Shown here: piece by piece, positions 7,156-16,105 of the stretch | Numbering within the stretch: position 1 is the stretch's first letter | Layout: each line of letters opens with the position of its first letter | Source of the DNA: JARRQB01 sp965368585 | Lineage (GTDB): Bacteria > Pseudomonadota > Gammaproteobacteria > Chromatiales > Chromatiaceae | Length of the DNA stretch: 24,363 nucleotides | Assembly: GCA_965368585.1 (NCBI GenBank) | Contig: CBDUNM010000066.1 | Location: forward strand, 1-24,363 | Direction: 5' to 3' | Translations under genes and position numbers: made by a program | The notes under the pieces: generated by a model | What the model was told of the DNA's origin: nothing | Seen by the model: the letters and a program-made list of their open reading frames with translations, nothing else | Databases searched by the model: none

Positions 7156-10100
7156 CTATTGCGCAACGTCTTCCAATACTTCCAATCCGGTACCCTCGGA
7201 GCCCAGATTCTCGAATATACGTTGAATCGGATTGGTGCTGTTTTGTATCTCATTGTCCGGTTTTTCCCCGTCGGTCGGTGGCAGTTGCTTGAGATCGGGA
7301 TCTTCGGCGTCCCGCACGTCGCCGACGGCGTCGTCTGTTGCCGACGCCGCTGCTCCGGAGTTCGTGGGTGAGGTTTGGTCGGGGTCCTGATCGTGCGACC
7401 TGAACAGCTTGGCAATCGAGCCGCTGTTCTCTAGCTTGACCGTCGCATCGGCCCAGGGGCCGCGAACGCTGTATTGAAAACGGTTAAGTTCATCGACCTT
7501 TTCACTCATCAGTTGTTGCGCGACCAGGACTGCGATTCCCGCCACCGGGCCACCGGCGATCGCGCCTGCCACCGGCAGGGTCGCATCCAGTTTGGGCGTC
7601 ACAGTGACGAGGTGGTCCACGTCGCGAGTGGTGAGCCCGGTCCGTCCAGCCAATTTGATCGTACCCGACGGTCCCTCGATGGCTAGGTCGTTGGTATATG
7701 CCTGCCCCTGATCCAGCGTGAAAGTTCCCGTTATACGATCGAAGCTGAGGCCCTTCTTGAACAGATCGCTGAAGTCCAGCCGCAGTCTCCGTTGCAAGGC
7801 GTTGAAGTTCAATAAACCGACGACGCGGCCCACGCCCGGGTCGATGTCCAGGAACCGGCCTCGATCCAACTCGAGATCGAGATGACCGGTGAATTCCCGC
7901 CGGGTGATCTCGCCGGGATCACCCGGCCACTGCAGATCGAACTCCGCCTTGGCGCCGTTGTCGTCCAATTGGCGCGCAAAGCCCAGTTGTTGCAGCAGTT
8001 GCCCCAGGTTGGGCGTTGCCAGGGTGCCGGTCAGTCGAGTGGTTACGCCCGCGCTGGAGTGGCGCCAGGCCCCGGTGGTGTCGGCGTTGAGCGCTGCTCC
8101 GCTCAGCGCCAGTTGGCTGATGGTTAAGCCGTTGTTTTCCGGGGTGGTGCGCAACGTCAGGGCGCCCAGGTCCGCGTCGTTGACGACCAGCGTCTTGCAG
8201 CTAACGCGGAAGGATGGCCAGTCACGCGGGTCCGCACGGTGCGGCTCGGCTGATTGTGCCGACTGGACGTGGTCGTCGTCGAACTGCACCTTCAGATAGT
8301 CCAGGTCGAGCGTCAACGGGTCGAAGCCGGGATAAGGCGCGGTAAAGCGGCCCTGGATGGGCGCGGAAGAAACGGCGCCGCGCAGTTCCTTTCCGGAGTG
8401 CGAAATTTTCAGCTCAACCTCGGGTATCCGCAATTCACCGAACCGGACCTGGCCGATGGCGACCACCGCATCCAGTTCGGGCAGCGTGGCCGCGCCGCCT
8501 TTTGACGCCATCTGCTTCGAGTACTCAGACCATTTTTCAAGTTCGAGCTCGGCAATTTGACCCCGGACCGAGAACACCGGCCGGTCGGGCAGTTCGGCCT
8601 GATCCGGCCCCAGTTGTATCCCGCCCCGGCTGAAGTCTTGCGCGACCACCGCGCTCAACAGACCGGCATAGCTCAGCCGGAGGTCGTGTCGGCGGCCGGA
8701 AAGCGGGATTCGGACGTCGAGCGTGCGCGCGGCGGCGCGGTCTTTTCCCAGCGGTGGCGGGGCGGCGATTTCAATACCCCTGAGATCCGAATGTACGTCC
8801 AGCCAGACCGGTATGTCGGCGGCCTGGCCCGGGTTGGGGATGGTGACGCCGATGTCGAATCGACTGGCACCGCGTGCGTCGTGCAGCGGCAGCTGCGGCA
8901 CCAGCGCGCTGATGACCGGGACCTCGAGCCGTCCGTGCGCCGCGATCCGCGTGCCGTGGCGGGTCGGCTCGACAGCGATGTCCAGGTCGGTGTCCAGACC
9001 GCGCGCACGAATCCCCTGGCCGCGCAGGGAATTGCGGTCGAAGGAGAGGCGGCCGCGTATGTCCGTCAGCGGCAGATCCCAACCCTTGAGATCGAGGCCG
9101 GCGCCGAGGAACTGCAAAGCGCCGTTCACCGTGTAGCTGTCGGTGGGGTGCATGGGGATGGCCAGATCCAACGTAAGCCTGGCCTGGCCGCTCGGGCGTA
9201 CGGCTTGGGTGAAGGCCGAAAATCGGGTACGCAATGGACTTTCCCGCAGCAACCTCAGTTCATCGCCCAGCGGGCCGGCCACCTTACCCTGAATAACCAG
9301 GGGTGTTGCCGGGTAGAGTCTTTCGAAGCGCCCGTGGGCCCCTTCCACGCGGCTATCGTAGATGCGCGCTTCGCTGGCCGCGATATCCAGGCTGAGGGCG
9401 TGAAACCGGATCTCCGCGCTCATGTCGGTCAGCGGCGGCCACTCGTTGCGGAAATCCAACTGCAAGTCATCGACATCGAACAACACTTCAAAATGGCCGT
9501 TGTGTGTATCGGCGAAGGGAAAATCCGCGATCGGTCCGTGAATCACGAGGCCGCCTCGAGGTATGGAGCCGCTGACAATACCGCGATCCAGCCATTGCAC
9601 CAGCGCCGGGCGCATGATGCGCGTGGGATAGTACCGTCCGGCGATGCTCACGTCCGGACTGCTGAAGTCGCTGCGCAGGTCGACGAACAGCGGTTCGTTC
9701 TGCGCTGCCGAGATGCGCAACCTGGTTCGAGTGGTGAGCTCAGCATTGCTCAGGCGCAGGTCATCGCTGGACAGTTCCCAGGCCGCTTCTGAAACTTGCA
9801 GCCAATCCAGTCGACCGGCGGCCCGGTCGAAACCGAGCGGCGATCTGAACAGGTCGCCGAAATCGACGGCGAGGCTGCGGCTGTCCAATTCGATTTGTAC
9901 GTGGCCGGAGCGCGCGCGCAGTGAGCCGGATAGTTTGGTCAGACCTGGGATTTTCCCTGCTGCCGCCGTACTGACTTCGCTGAAGGACGCGGCCGCGCGC
10001 CACTCGCTGCGGTCTGCGCCGCGAATTAGCTCGATTTGTCCGTTGTGCACGTCGCCGCGCAGCGCATAACGGGTGAGGAGTGCGTCCAGTTCCGCCCAGG

Positions 10101-11223
10101 GCGAACGAACCTGGAGGATCGCCGCGAGGTCTTCCAGGCGTAAAAAGTCGGCCGCCGCCCTGATCTCGGTGAGCCCGGGAGCCGCATTCTTCAGTTGCAA
10201 GGTCAGCGTCGATGCCGGCCACGTGCGTCCCGCGCGGGTGACGAGCACCTCGGTCAATTCCAGGCGCCATGCATCCGATTCTCGTAGGAAGGCGATATCG
10301 GCGCCCAGGTGGCCGAACTGCATCGCCGCGTCTCCGATGAGCCGTACGTTGGCCATGTCGACGCGTCCTTGCACACCTACCGGCGCGGCCCCGTCCCAGG
10401 TGATGACGAGGTCGCCGTTCAACACCAGGTTGGACAAGCGATACTGTTCCGGCAGGTAGTCGCCCAACAGTGCAGCAACATCGAACCGGTTGGCGATCAT
10501 GCGCGATCGGCCCGACCAGGCCAAGCCCGAAAGATCGCCCGCCAGTTCGGCGGCGAGCATGAGTTCGCCGCGCGGCGAGTGGGCGAACGCCGCCAGGCGC
10601 AGGTGCTCGTGTGTCTCGTCGATCTCGAACGAAACCGGTGCGATGCGCAACGGCGGCCGCTTGTTCTGGCGATCTTCCCAAATGACCTCCGCGTCGGCGA
10701 GCCGCAGCTGAACCGGCAACGCGGAGCGCGTGCCAGCGGCGTCGCGGTCGCCCGATAGCGGCAGCCCCAGGACATGCAAATTGTTTCCCGGTTCGCGGAT
10801 GACGTGCAGTTTTACGCCCATCAAGGTCGCGTGCGCCAGGTTTGACGCGGGATATTTGAAGATGCGGGTGAAATCCAGACCCACCACCGCCGTACGTACC
10901 TCCGCTTGGTCGACGCCCGACCCGATGGCGACGCCCTGCAGACGCAGGCCCGGGAAGAGCGGGTGCCAGTCGACCTGGGCGTGCTCGACCTGGACCGGAA
11001 TGCCCAGCAGCGTACTGAGCGAGGCGGCGATCCGTTGGGGGTAGTGAGAGACGGTCGCGGCGACCAGATAGGCGAGCAACGAGAATCCACCGAGCGCGAT
11101 AACAAGCCCCTTGAGCAGGCGAACGAGCGAGGTGCGCAGTTTGTCTCTAGTACCCTGAGTCATAAGTTTGTTGCATTTCAGAGTCCAATGCGGGGGCCGA
11201 AACCAGATAAAACCCGCCGGCAA
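7156..11223 (-). CDS. yhdP: YhdP, giant AsmA-like envelope lipid-transport protein
   Basis: 1355 residues from a TTG at 11223, or 1335 from the ATG at 11163. One N-terminal membrane segment (about residues 38-59, LKGLVIALGGFSLLAYLV) is followed by a very long periplasmic region of repeated beta strands typical of the AsmA/TamB-like group. YhdP in E. coli helps move phospholipid to the outer membrane. Near the C-terminus the conserved segment LDIDPGVGRVVGLLNFNALQRRLRLDFSDLF identifies the YhdP family. The last 80 or so residues are acidic and low-complexity (rich in D, P, S, T), longer than the roughly 1266-residue E. coli protein needs. AAGGAGG lies 7 nt before the TTG, whereas the ATG has no ribosome binding site although family proteins begin close to the membrane segment. 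It follows rng by 192 bp. Confidence 0.92.
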   Translation of the reverse strand: MPAGFIWFRPPHWTLKCNKLMTQGTRDKLRTSLVRLLKGLVIALGGFSLLAYLVAATVSHYPQRIAASLSTLLGIPVQVEHAQVDWHPLFPGLRLQGVAIGSGVDQAEVRTAVVGLDFTRIFKYPASNLAHATLMGVKLHVIREPGNNLHVLGLPLSGDRDAAGTRSALPVQLRLADAEVIWEDRQNKRPPLRIAPVSFEIDETHEHLRLAAFAHSPRGELMLAAELAGDLSGLAWSGRSRMIANRFDVAALLGDYLPEQYRLSNLVLNGDLVITWDGAAPVGVQGRVDMANVRLIGDAAMQFGHLGADIAFLRESDAWRLELTEVLVTRAGRTWPASTLTLQLKNAAPGLTEIRAAADFLRLEDLAAILQVRSPWAELDALLTRYALRGDVHNGQIELIRGADRSEWRAAASFSEVSTAAAGKIPGLTKLSGSLRARSGHVQIELDSRSLAVDFGDLFRSPLGFDRAAGRLDWLQVSEAAWELSSDDLRLSNAELTTRTRLRISAAQNEPLFVDLRSDFSSPDVSIAGRYYPTRIMRPALVQWLDRGIVSGSIPRGGLVIHGPIADFPFADTHNGHFEVLFDVDDLQLDFRNEWPPLTDMSAEIRFHALSLDIAASEARIYDSRVEGAHGRFERLYPATPLVIQGKVAGPLGDELRLLRESPLRTRFSAFTQAVRPSGQARLTLDLAIPMHPTDSYTVNGALQFLGAGLDLKGWDLPLTDIRGRLSFDRNSLRGQGIRARGLDTDLDIAVEPTRHGTRIAAHGRLEVPVISALVPQLPLHDARGASRFDIGVTIPNPGQAADIPVWLDVHSDLRGIEIAAPPPLGKDRAAARTLDVRIPLSGRRHDLRLSYAGLLSAVVAQDFSRGGIQLGPDQAELPDRPVFSVRGQIAELELEKWSEYSKQMASKGGAATLPELDAVVAIGQVRFGELRIPEVELKISHSGKELRGAVSSAPIQGRFTAPYPGFDPLTLDLDYLKVQFDDDHVQSAQSAEPHRADPRDWPSFRVSCKTLVVNDADLGALTLRTTPENNGLTISQLALSGAALNADTTGAWRHSSAGVTTRLTGTLATPNLGQLLQQLGFARQLDDNGAKAEFDLQWPGDPGEITRREFTGHLDLELDRGRFLDIDPGVGRVVGLLNFNALQRRLRLDFSDLFKKGLSFDRITGTFTLDQGQAYTNDLAIEGPSGTIKLAGRTGLTTRDVDHLVTVTPKLDATLPVAGAIAGGPVAGIAVLVAQQLMSEKVDELNRFQYSVRGPWADATVKLENSGSIAKLFRSHDQDPDQTSPTNSGAAASATDDAVGDVRDAEDPDLKQLPPTDGEKPDNEIQNSTNPIQRIFENLGSEGTGLEVLEDVAQ

Positions 11224-11230
11224 TGGTCCG

Positions 11231-11237
11231 CCTCCTT
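11231..11237 (-). promoter_or_regulatory. Strong Shine-Dalgarno favouring a TTG start of yhdP
   Basis: Read leftward the sequence is AAGGAGG, then CGGACCA, then TTG at 11223. This is a full match to the anti-Shine-Dalgarno at ideal 7-nt spacing. The alternative ATG, 60 bp further in, has only GCAACAAACTT before it. The site decides for the TTG unless it belongs to an unrecognised short ORF. Confidence 0.6.
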
Positions 11238-11415
11238 GCCTGAGCGAGCAACGCCGTATCGCTCCGGGGGCGGGGGCTTCCGGCTCGACGGGTTTTCGCC
11301 GGTGCGCACCGTCTGGTACGAGCGATCCGGGTCGGGCGTGCCGGAAATCGGCAACGGGTTAATTCGAGAGGGCGGGAAGGTCGATCGGCCTTCTTGTCTC
11401 TCGGGTCGGTGCAGG

Positions 11416-12867
11416 TTAGATGAGGACGACGTCGAATTGTTCCTGGGTGTAGAGGGATTCGGCCTGCAGCTTGATCGGTTTGCTGATGAACTGTTCGAGT
11501 TCCGCCAAGTTCTGGGATTCCTCGTCCAGGAGGAGTTCCACCACTTCCTGCGATGCCAGCACCAGCAAGGATTCGACGTCGAACTGGCGGGTCTCGCGTA
11601 AAATGTCCCGGAATATTTCGTAGCAGGTGGTTTCGGCCGTCTTTAGCGTGCCTCGACCGCTGCAGCACGGGCAGGGGGCGCACAAGACGTGTTCCAGCGA
11701 TTCGCGCGTGCGCTTGCGTGTCATTTCCACCAATCCGAGCGACGATACCTCCGAGATGTGAGTGCGGGCGTGATCCTTGGCGAGGCAGCGTTCCAGGGCG
11801 CGTATCACGTGTCGTTTATGGTCCTCGTCCATCATGTCGATGAAATCGATGATGATGATACCGCCCAGGTTGCGCAGGCGCAGTTGCCGGCATATCGCCT
11901 GCGCGGCCTCCAAATTGGTTTTGAAAATGGTTTCTTCCAGCGTGCGATGTCCGACAAAGGCGCCGGTATTGACGTCGATCGTCGTCATGGCCTCCGTCTG
12001 GTCGATGACCAGGTGCCCCCCGGATTTCAATTCCACTTTGCGCTCCAGCGCCTTCTGGATCTCGTCTTCAACGCCGTACAGATCGAATACCGGCCGCTCG
12101 CCGGGGTAGTACTCTATACGCGCCTTCATTTCCGGTATGAACTGCTCGGCGAAATTCACCGCCTTTTTCCAGGCGGAGCGCGAATCGACTCTTACTTTTT
12201 CCACTTCCGGACCGACCAGATCCCGGACCGCCCGGATGCTGAGCGACAGGTCCTCGTGCAACAGGTCCTTGGCGCGGGCGCTTTGCGCCTTGGCCTGGAT
12301 GGACTCCCACAATCGGTGCAGAAACTGCATATCGGCACGCAACGCAAATTCGTCGGCGCCTTCCGCCGCCGTGCGCGCGATGAACCCGCCGGGCAGTCCC
12401 GCGGACTCGGCGTAGTGGCTCAGTGTCTCGCGTAAGCGGCCCCTTTCCTCGTCATCTTCTATTTTTTGAGATACCCCAACCGTCTGCATATTGGGCATGT
12501 ACACCAGGTAGCGCGAGGGAATGGAAATGTTGGTGGTCAGGCGGGCGCCTTTGCTGCCTAGCGGGTCCTTGACGACCTGCACCACCACCTCGCTGCCGTC
12601 GTGCACCAGGTCGGTAATGTTGTCCGAGCGCACGTCGGCGGCAACGTTGATGTCGGACGCATGCAGGAACGCCGCTCGCGCGAGACCTGCGTCGACAAAG
12701 GCGGCCTGCATACCCGGCAGGACGCGGCAGACTCGTCCCTTGTAGATATTTCCAACCAGGCCGCGCTTGCTGGTTCGCTCGATAATCAACTCCTGCAATA
12801 CGCCATTCTCGATCAACGCTACGCGTGTCTCCGGAGGGGTTACGTTGATCAGAATCTCTTCACTCAT
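11416..12867 (-). CDS. rng: Ribonuclease G (RNase E/G family)
   Basis: 483 residues, close to the 489 of E. coli RNase G and lacking the long RNase E scaffold. An S1 domain occupies about residues 35-125 (GNIYKGRVCRVLPGMQAAFVD). The DNase I-like catalytic subdomain carries Asp298 in TTIDVNTGAF and Asp341 in IIIDFIDMMD, with the same 43-residue spacing as the RNase E metal ligands. The zinc-link CPCCSGRGT (Cys399, Cys402) is intact. The enzyme cuts single-stranded 5'-monophosphorylated RNA and matures the 16S rRNA 5' end. Its ATG overlaps the maf stop codon in an ATGA, so translation is probably coupled to maf. Confidence 0.96.
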   Translation of the reverse strand: MSEEILINVTPPETRVALIENGVLQELIIERTSKRGLVGNIYKGRVCRVLPGMQAAFVDAGLARAAFLHASDINVAADVRSDNITDLVHDGSEVVVQVVKDPLGSKGARLTTNISIPSRYLVYMPNMQTVGVSQKIEDDEERGRLRETLSHYAESAGLPGGFIARTAAEGADEFALRADMQFLHRLWESIQAKAQSARAKDLLHEDLSLSIRAVRDLVGPEVEKVRVDSRSAWKKAVNFAEQFIPEMKARIEYYPGERPVFDLYGVEDEIQKALERKVELKSGGHLVIDQTEAMTTIDVNTGAFVGHRTLEETIFKTNLEAAQAICRQLRLRNLGGIIIIDFIDMMDEDHKRHVIRALERCLAKDHARTHISEVSSLGLVEMTRKRTRESLEHVLCAPCPCCSGRGTLKTAETTCYEIFRDILRETRQFDVESLLVLASQEVVELLLDEESQNLAELEQFISKPIKLQAESLYTQEQFDVVLI

Positions 12868-13454
12868 GTCGTTAGTTTAGCGTCAAAGAGTCCCGCCAAT
12901 GCCAATAATTCCGCCGTTTCGAACAGCGGCAACCCCATGACTCCGGAATAGCTGCCGGACAGGTGGCTGATGAACACGGCGCCTTTCCCCTGAATGGCGT
13001 AGGCGCCGGCCTTGTCGGCCGGTTCGCCGCTGCGCCAGTAGGAAAGCGCTTCAGCGCGCGACAGAGTCCGCATGCGCACCGTGCTCGAAGAAAGCCGATA
13101 GTAGGCGTGATCAACGTTCAGCAAGACAACGCCCGTCAGCACCTGGTGCTCGCGGCCGGACAAACTCACCAGCATGTGCAACGCGTCCTCCTGGTCACGC
13201 GGTTTGCCGAGGATCCGGTCGTCGACGACAACGGCAGTGTCCGCGCCCAGCACCGAGTGATGCGGCCGGTTGGCCTGACCGGATTGCGCTTTCGCCAGCG
13301 CCAGCCTGTGCACGTAGGCGTCGGGCACTTCACCGGGCAGGCGTTGTTCGTCGACGTCGACCCCGATAACTTCGTGGGGTACACCGATCTGATTCAGCAG
13401 TTCACGGCGGCGGGGGGACTGTGACGCGAGCAGCAGCATGGTATCGGGAACCAT
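12864..13454 (-). CDS. maf: Maf-family nucleotide pyrophosphatase (YhdE-like dTTP/UTP pyrophosphatase)
   Basis: 196 residues. The N-terminal SxSPRRxELL signature is at 11-20, with the acidic metal and base site in VLGADTAVVVDDRILGKPRD, and DKAGAYAIQGKGAVFI matches YhdE rather than YceF. YhdE-type Maf hydrolyses dTTP and UTP and is linked to septum and shape phenotypes; it classically sits between mreBCD and rng, as the rng side shows here, although no mre genes are in the window. The chosen ATG has GAGG about 11 nt upstream. A second ATG five codons in has no ribosome binding site. It overlaps rng by 4 nt. Confidence 0.92.
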   Translation of the reverse strand: MVPDTMLLLASQSPRRRELLNQIGVPHEVIGVDVDEQRLPGEVPDAYVHRLALAKAQSGQANRPHHSVLGADTAVVVDDRILGKPRDQEDALHMLVSLSGREHQVLTGVVLLNVDHAYYRLSSSTVRMRTLSRAEALSYWRSGEPADKAGAYAIQGKGAVFISHLSGSYSGVMGLPLFETAELLALAGLFDAKLTT

Positions 13455-13555
13455 AGCGAAGGGTGCCCTCGAAGCTACACTACCGCGCCGACTGAGAACA
13501 GGTGATCTTTTACGGCCAGCCGCGAATGTCGCTGCGTGATTCCTTCGGCAGGTCG

Positions 13556-14026
13556 TCAGCCGCGATGGTAGGGGTGGTTGCGCAGGATGCTCCAGGCGCG
13601 ATATAGCTGTTCGGCGATCACGACGCGTACCAGGGGGTGGGGGAGGGTCAATGGAGAGAGCGACCAGCGCTCGTGAGCGACCTCAAGGCAGGCGTCGGCC
13701 AGACCTTCGGGCCCCCCGATCAGCAGATTGAGGTTTTGCCCTTGCGCCATCCAGCGCGTCAGTTGCTCGGACAGTTGTTCAGTGCTCCAGGCACGCCCCT
13801 TGACGTCCAAGGCGACGGAGTGACTGCCTTTGGGGATCGCTGCGAGCATGCGTGTGCCTTCATCGCGCAGGGTACGCGCGATGTCCGCGCCCTTGCCGCG
13901 ATGTCCGGCCGGTATTTCCACCAGACGCAACGCGCACTCCGGAGGCAGGCGTTTCGCAAACTCGGTGTAACCGTCCTGGACCCATGCCGGCATTTTTTCG
14001 CCAACGGCGATGATTCTGATTTCCAT
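13556..14026 (-). CDS. rlmH: RlmH, 23S rRNA pseudouridine-1915 N3-methyltransferase
   Basis: 156 residues, against 155 in E. coli, aligning end to end from MEIRIIAVGEKMPAWVQDG to the invariant C-terminus YRAWSILRNHPYHRG. The SPOUT (trefoil-knot) SAM site is seen in LNLLIGGPEGL and SLSPLTLPHPLVR. It methylates pseudouridine 1915 in helix 69 of the assembled ribosome. The frame is open 52 codons further upstream, but that segment is not conserved, so the ATG at 14026 is chosen although its ribosome binding site is weak. It is normally adjacent to rsfS; here a gene of opposite strand separates them. Confidence 0.96.
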   Translation of the reverse strand: MEIRIIAVGEKMPAWVQDGYTEFAKRLPPECALRLVEIPAGHRGKGADIARTLRDEGTRMLAAIPKGSHSVALDVKGRAWSTEQLSEQLTRWMAQGQNLNLLIGGPEGLADACLEVAHERWSLSPLTLPHPLVRVVIAEQLYRAWSILRNHPYHRG

Positions 14027-14180
14027 AGGACGATTGTAAGCCAGTGCGCTGTTCGGTAGGGTCCAGTGAAAACCCGGCAGCAGCGCATCGAATCGTGGAC
14101 GCAACTTGGAGTTTTGCAGCCGCACTGGACGCGGGCCGCGAGAGCCATTACAACTGATCCTGCACGAACAGGGAGATAAC

Positions 14181-14957
14181 ATGAAGGCAATACTCTTCGA
14201 CCTCGACGGGGTTCTTTACCAGGGTGACCATGCCGTGCCCGGCGCCAGGGAGGCTCTGGCGTGGGTGAGGGGTAACGCCATTCCCCACTTGTTCGTGACC
14301 AATACGAGTTCACTTCCGCGCACTGCCCTGGCCGCGAAATTGGCCGGTATGGGTATTGTGGCCGCGGCCAGTGAACTGCTGACGCCGCCTGCCGCTGCTG
14401 CCACCTGGTTGGAGACTAATGTGACCGGACCGGTCGCACTGTTTGTGTCCAAGTCGACCCGCGCGGAATTCGAGGGTCTGGATTTGTTGCCCGAACATGC
14501 ACAAGAGGGCGCCGCGGCGGTCGTCATCGGCGATATGGGCTCCGACTGGAGCTATGACCGATTGAATCGCGCCTTCCGCCTGTTGATGGACAACGATCCC
14601 CCCTTGATTGCCCTGGGAATGACGCGTTACTGGCAGGCGCCCGACGGTTTGCGCCTGGATGCGGGTGCCATGGTTTCTGCGTTGACTTACGCCACGGGCG
14701 CCGAACCCCTGGTGCTTGGCAAACCCGATGCGAATTTTTTTACTGCCGCACTGGATCAGTTGGGCATAGCGCCCGAAGAGGCCGTGATGATCGGCGACGA
14801 CATCGTGGGCGATGTCCACGGCGCGCAGCGCGCCGGCCTCAAAACCTTGCTGGTGCGCACCGGTAAATACCGTCCCGACGATCTTGACCTGGGTATCGTG
14901 CCGGACAGCGTCCTCGATAGCGTTGCCGACATCGCCGCCTGGTGGCATACCCGCTGA
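14181..14957 (+). CDS. HAD-IIA (NagD/LHPP-like) sugar- or phospho-amino-acid phosphatase
   Basis: 258 residues. All four HAD motifs are present: DLDGVLYQGD (nucleophile Asp7 and acid/base Asp9), FVTNTS (motif II), Lys in LVLGKPDANFF (motif III) and MIGDDIVGDVHGAQRAG (motif IV). The layout, with a C2-type cap between motifs II and III, fits the HAD-IIA subfamily near NagD and the LHPP-like branch. Substrate is not readable from sequence. GGGAGA ends 4 nt before the ATG at 14181. An upstream in-frame ATG at 14106 would add 25 poorly conserved residues, so the later start is preferred. The gene is the only rightward one between 3323 and 18292 and diverges from rlmH across 154 bp. Confidence 0.9.
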   Translation: MKAILFDLDGVLYQGDHAVPGAREALAWVRGNAIPHLFVTNTSSLPRTALAAKLAGMGIVAAASELLTPPAAAATWLETNVTGPVALFVSKSTRAEFEGLDLLPEHAQEGAAAVVIGDMGSDWSYDRLNRAFRLLMDNDPPLIALGMTRYWQAPDGLRLDAGAMVSALTYATGAEPLVLGKPDANFFTAALDQLGIAPEEAVMIGDDIVGDVHGAQRAGLKTLLVRTGKYRPDDLDLGIVPDSVLDSVADIAAWWHTR

Positions 14958-14965
14958 GGCGAGAA

Positions 14966-14998
14966 TCCGCGCCGGTATGCCGATCCGGCGTCACGCGG
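14966..14998. terminator. Candidate hairpin between convergent HAD and rsfS genes
   Basis: CGCCGG (14970-14975) pairs with CCGGCG (14985-14990) around a 9-nt loop, and flanking CCGC and GCGG can extend the helix with a small internal loop. It sits in the 45-bp gap between two converging stop codons. There is no T tract on either side, so it may only mark a transcript end or be incidental. Confidence 0.3.
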
Positions 14999-15002
14999 CG
15001 CA

Positions 15003-15362
15003 TCAACCTCTCTGTTTGGCAAGCTTTTCGGCTTCTGCGATATCCACGTTCCACAGCCGCTCGATCTGATAGAAATCGCGCACCCGGGCCTGCATCACGT
15101 GCACTACGACGCCATTCAGGTCGATCAGGGCCCACTCCCCTTCGCTGAATCCTTCCTGACCGAGCGGTGTTTCCCCGGCTTGTTTGGCCTTGAACGCCAC
15201 GGACTCCGCGCACGCCTTGACGTGGCGGTCGGAAGTACCGGAGGCGACGATGAAATAATCGGTAATCGAGGTCTTGTTGCGCACGTCTATGATCTGTATG
15301 TCGACGGCCTTCATGTCTTCGAGCGCATCCTTTACGAGGTCACGGAGTTCTTCTACCTGCAT
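15003..15362 (-). CDS. rsfS: RsfS, ribosomal silencing factor
   Basis: 119 residues of the RsfS/YbeB/Iojap family. The core is recognisable: VDIQIIDVRNKTSITDYFIVASGTSDRHVKA, then EGEWALIDLNGVVVHVM and RDFYQIERLW at the end (all contiguous family hallmarks). The protein binds uL14 on the large subunit and blocks subunit joining in starvation or stationary phase. It lies 77 bp downstream of nadD on the same strand, the usual nadD-rsfS pairing, so it is probably in the proA-nadD-rsfS transcript. The ribosome binding site is a modest GGGT. Start and length agree with the family. Confidence 0.95.
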   Translation of the reverse strand: MQVEELRDLVKDALEDMKAVDIQIIDVRNKTSITDYFIVASGTSDRHVKACAESVAFKAKQAGETPLGQEGFSEGEWALIDLNGVVVHVMQARVRDFYQIERLWNVDIAEAEKLAKQRG

Positions 15363-15439
15363 GCAATTACCCGGCGGCTGACAGTTTGACCCGAAGCATA
15401 CCGTATTCTCGCTACTCAGTTTGACTAATCTGTCGCCGA

Positions 15440-16105
15440 CTAGGTATAAAGATTCTGATTTTCAATGAGTTGTGCTACAGAATCGGGGGTGAGATAGCGG
15501 ATGCTGCGGCCTTGGGCCGCGCGTTGCCGGATATCGCTGGCGGATATGTCCAGTTGCGTGACGTCGTGCAAATGAATTCGACCCGCGGGCTCTCGGCGGA
15601 GATCGGCGGGTGACCGCGCGCGGTGCTGCGCGACCAGGGACCGCAGTTGAGCGTCGTTCGGCAGTCGGTAGCCGGGTCGCTGCATGACCACCAGGTGGGC
15701 CAAAACCAGAATTCGTTGCGGCTCGCGCCACTGCATGAAGCCGTTGAAGGCATCGTTGCCCAACAACAGGCAGAGCGGCCCGTCCCACCCCGATTCATCG
15801 CGAAAGCTGTTGAGCGTGTCCACCGTATAGGAGGCGCCCGAGCGGCGCAGCTCGCGGTCGTCGGCAATCAACCGGGGTGTGCCGGCGACGGCCGCGCGCA
15901 CCATCGCGAGTCGTTGTTCCGGGCTTGCAACCGGTTGCTCCCGATGCGCCGCGACGCGCAACGGCACCAAGTGGATGCGCTCTATCGACAGCGCTTCCGC
16001 CACATCCAGCGCAACCCGCAGGTGTCCGCAATGAATCGGATCGAAGGTCCCGCCGAAAACGCCGCGGGGTAAGGGTTGCTCAGTATCGGTCGGTTCTGGG
16101 GTCAT
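15440..16105 (-). CDS. nadD: NadD, nicotinate-mononucleotide adenylyltransferase
   Basis: 221 residues. The nucleotidyltransferase motif GGTFDPIHCGHLR is at residues 18-30, and the C-terminal ATP-binding motif reads ISASDIRQRAAQG. The central SYTVDTL and LLGNDAFNGFMQW blocks also match NadD. The enzyme makes nicotinate adenine dinucleotide from NaMN and ATP, an essential step of NAD synthesis. Its ATG overlaps the proA stop in ATGA, implying translational coupling. A short extension before the first strand (residues 1-13) is Pro/Glu/Thr-rich and typical of such variable N-termini. Confidence 0.95.
   Translation of the reverse strand: MTPEPTDTEQPLPRGVFGGTFDPIHCGHLRVALDVAEALSIERIHLVPLRVAAHREQPVASPEQRLAMVRAAVAGTPRLIADDRELRRSGASYTVDTLNSFRDESGWDGPLCLLLGNDAFNGFMQWREPQRILVLAHLVVMQRPGYRLPNDAQLRSLVAQHRARSPADLRREPAGRIHLHDVTQLDISASDIRQRAAQGRSIRYLTPDSVAQLIENQNLYT

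Noticed and set aside
8557..9792. 411-codon rightward frame inside yhdP
   Set aside because: It is antisense to the conserved YhdP sequence in GC-rich DNA, where long spurious frames are common.
11147..11683. 178-codon leftward frame overlapping the rng and yhdP junction
   Set aside because: It is Arg/Pro-rich shadow sequence over the rng 3' end and shares no recognisable domain; the real genes on both sides are well supported.
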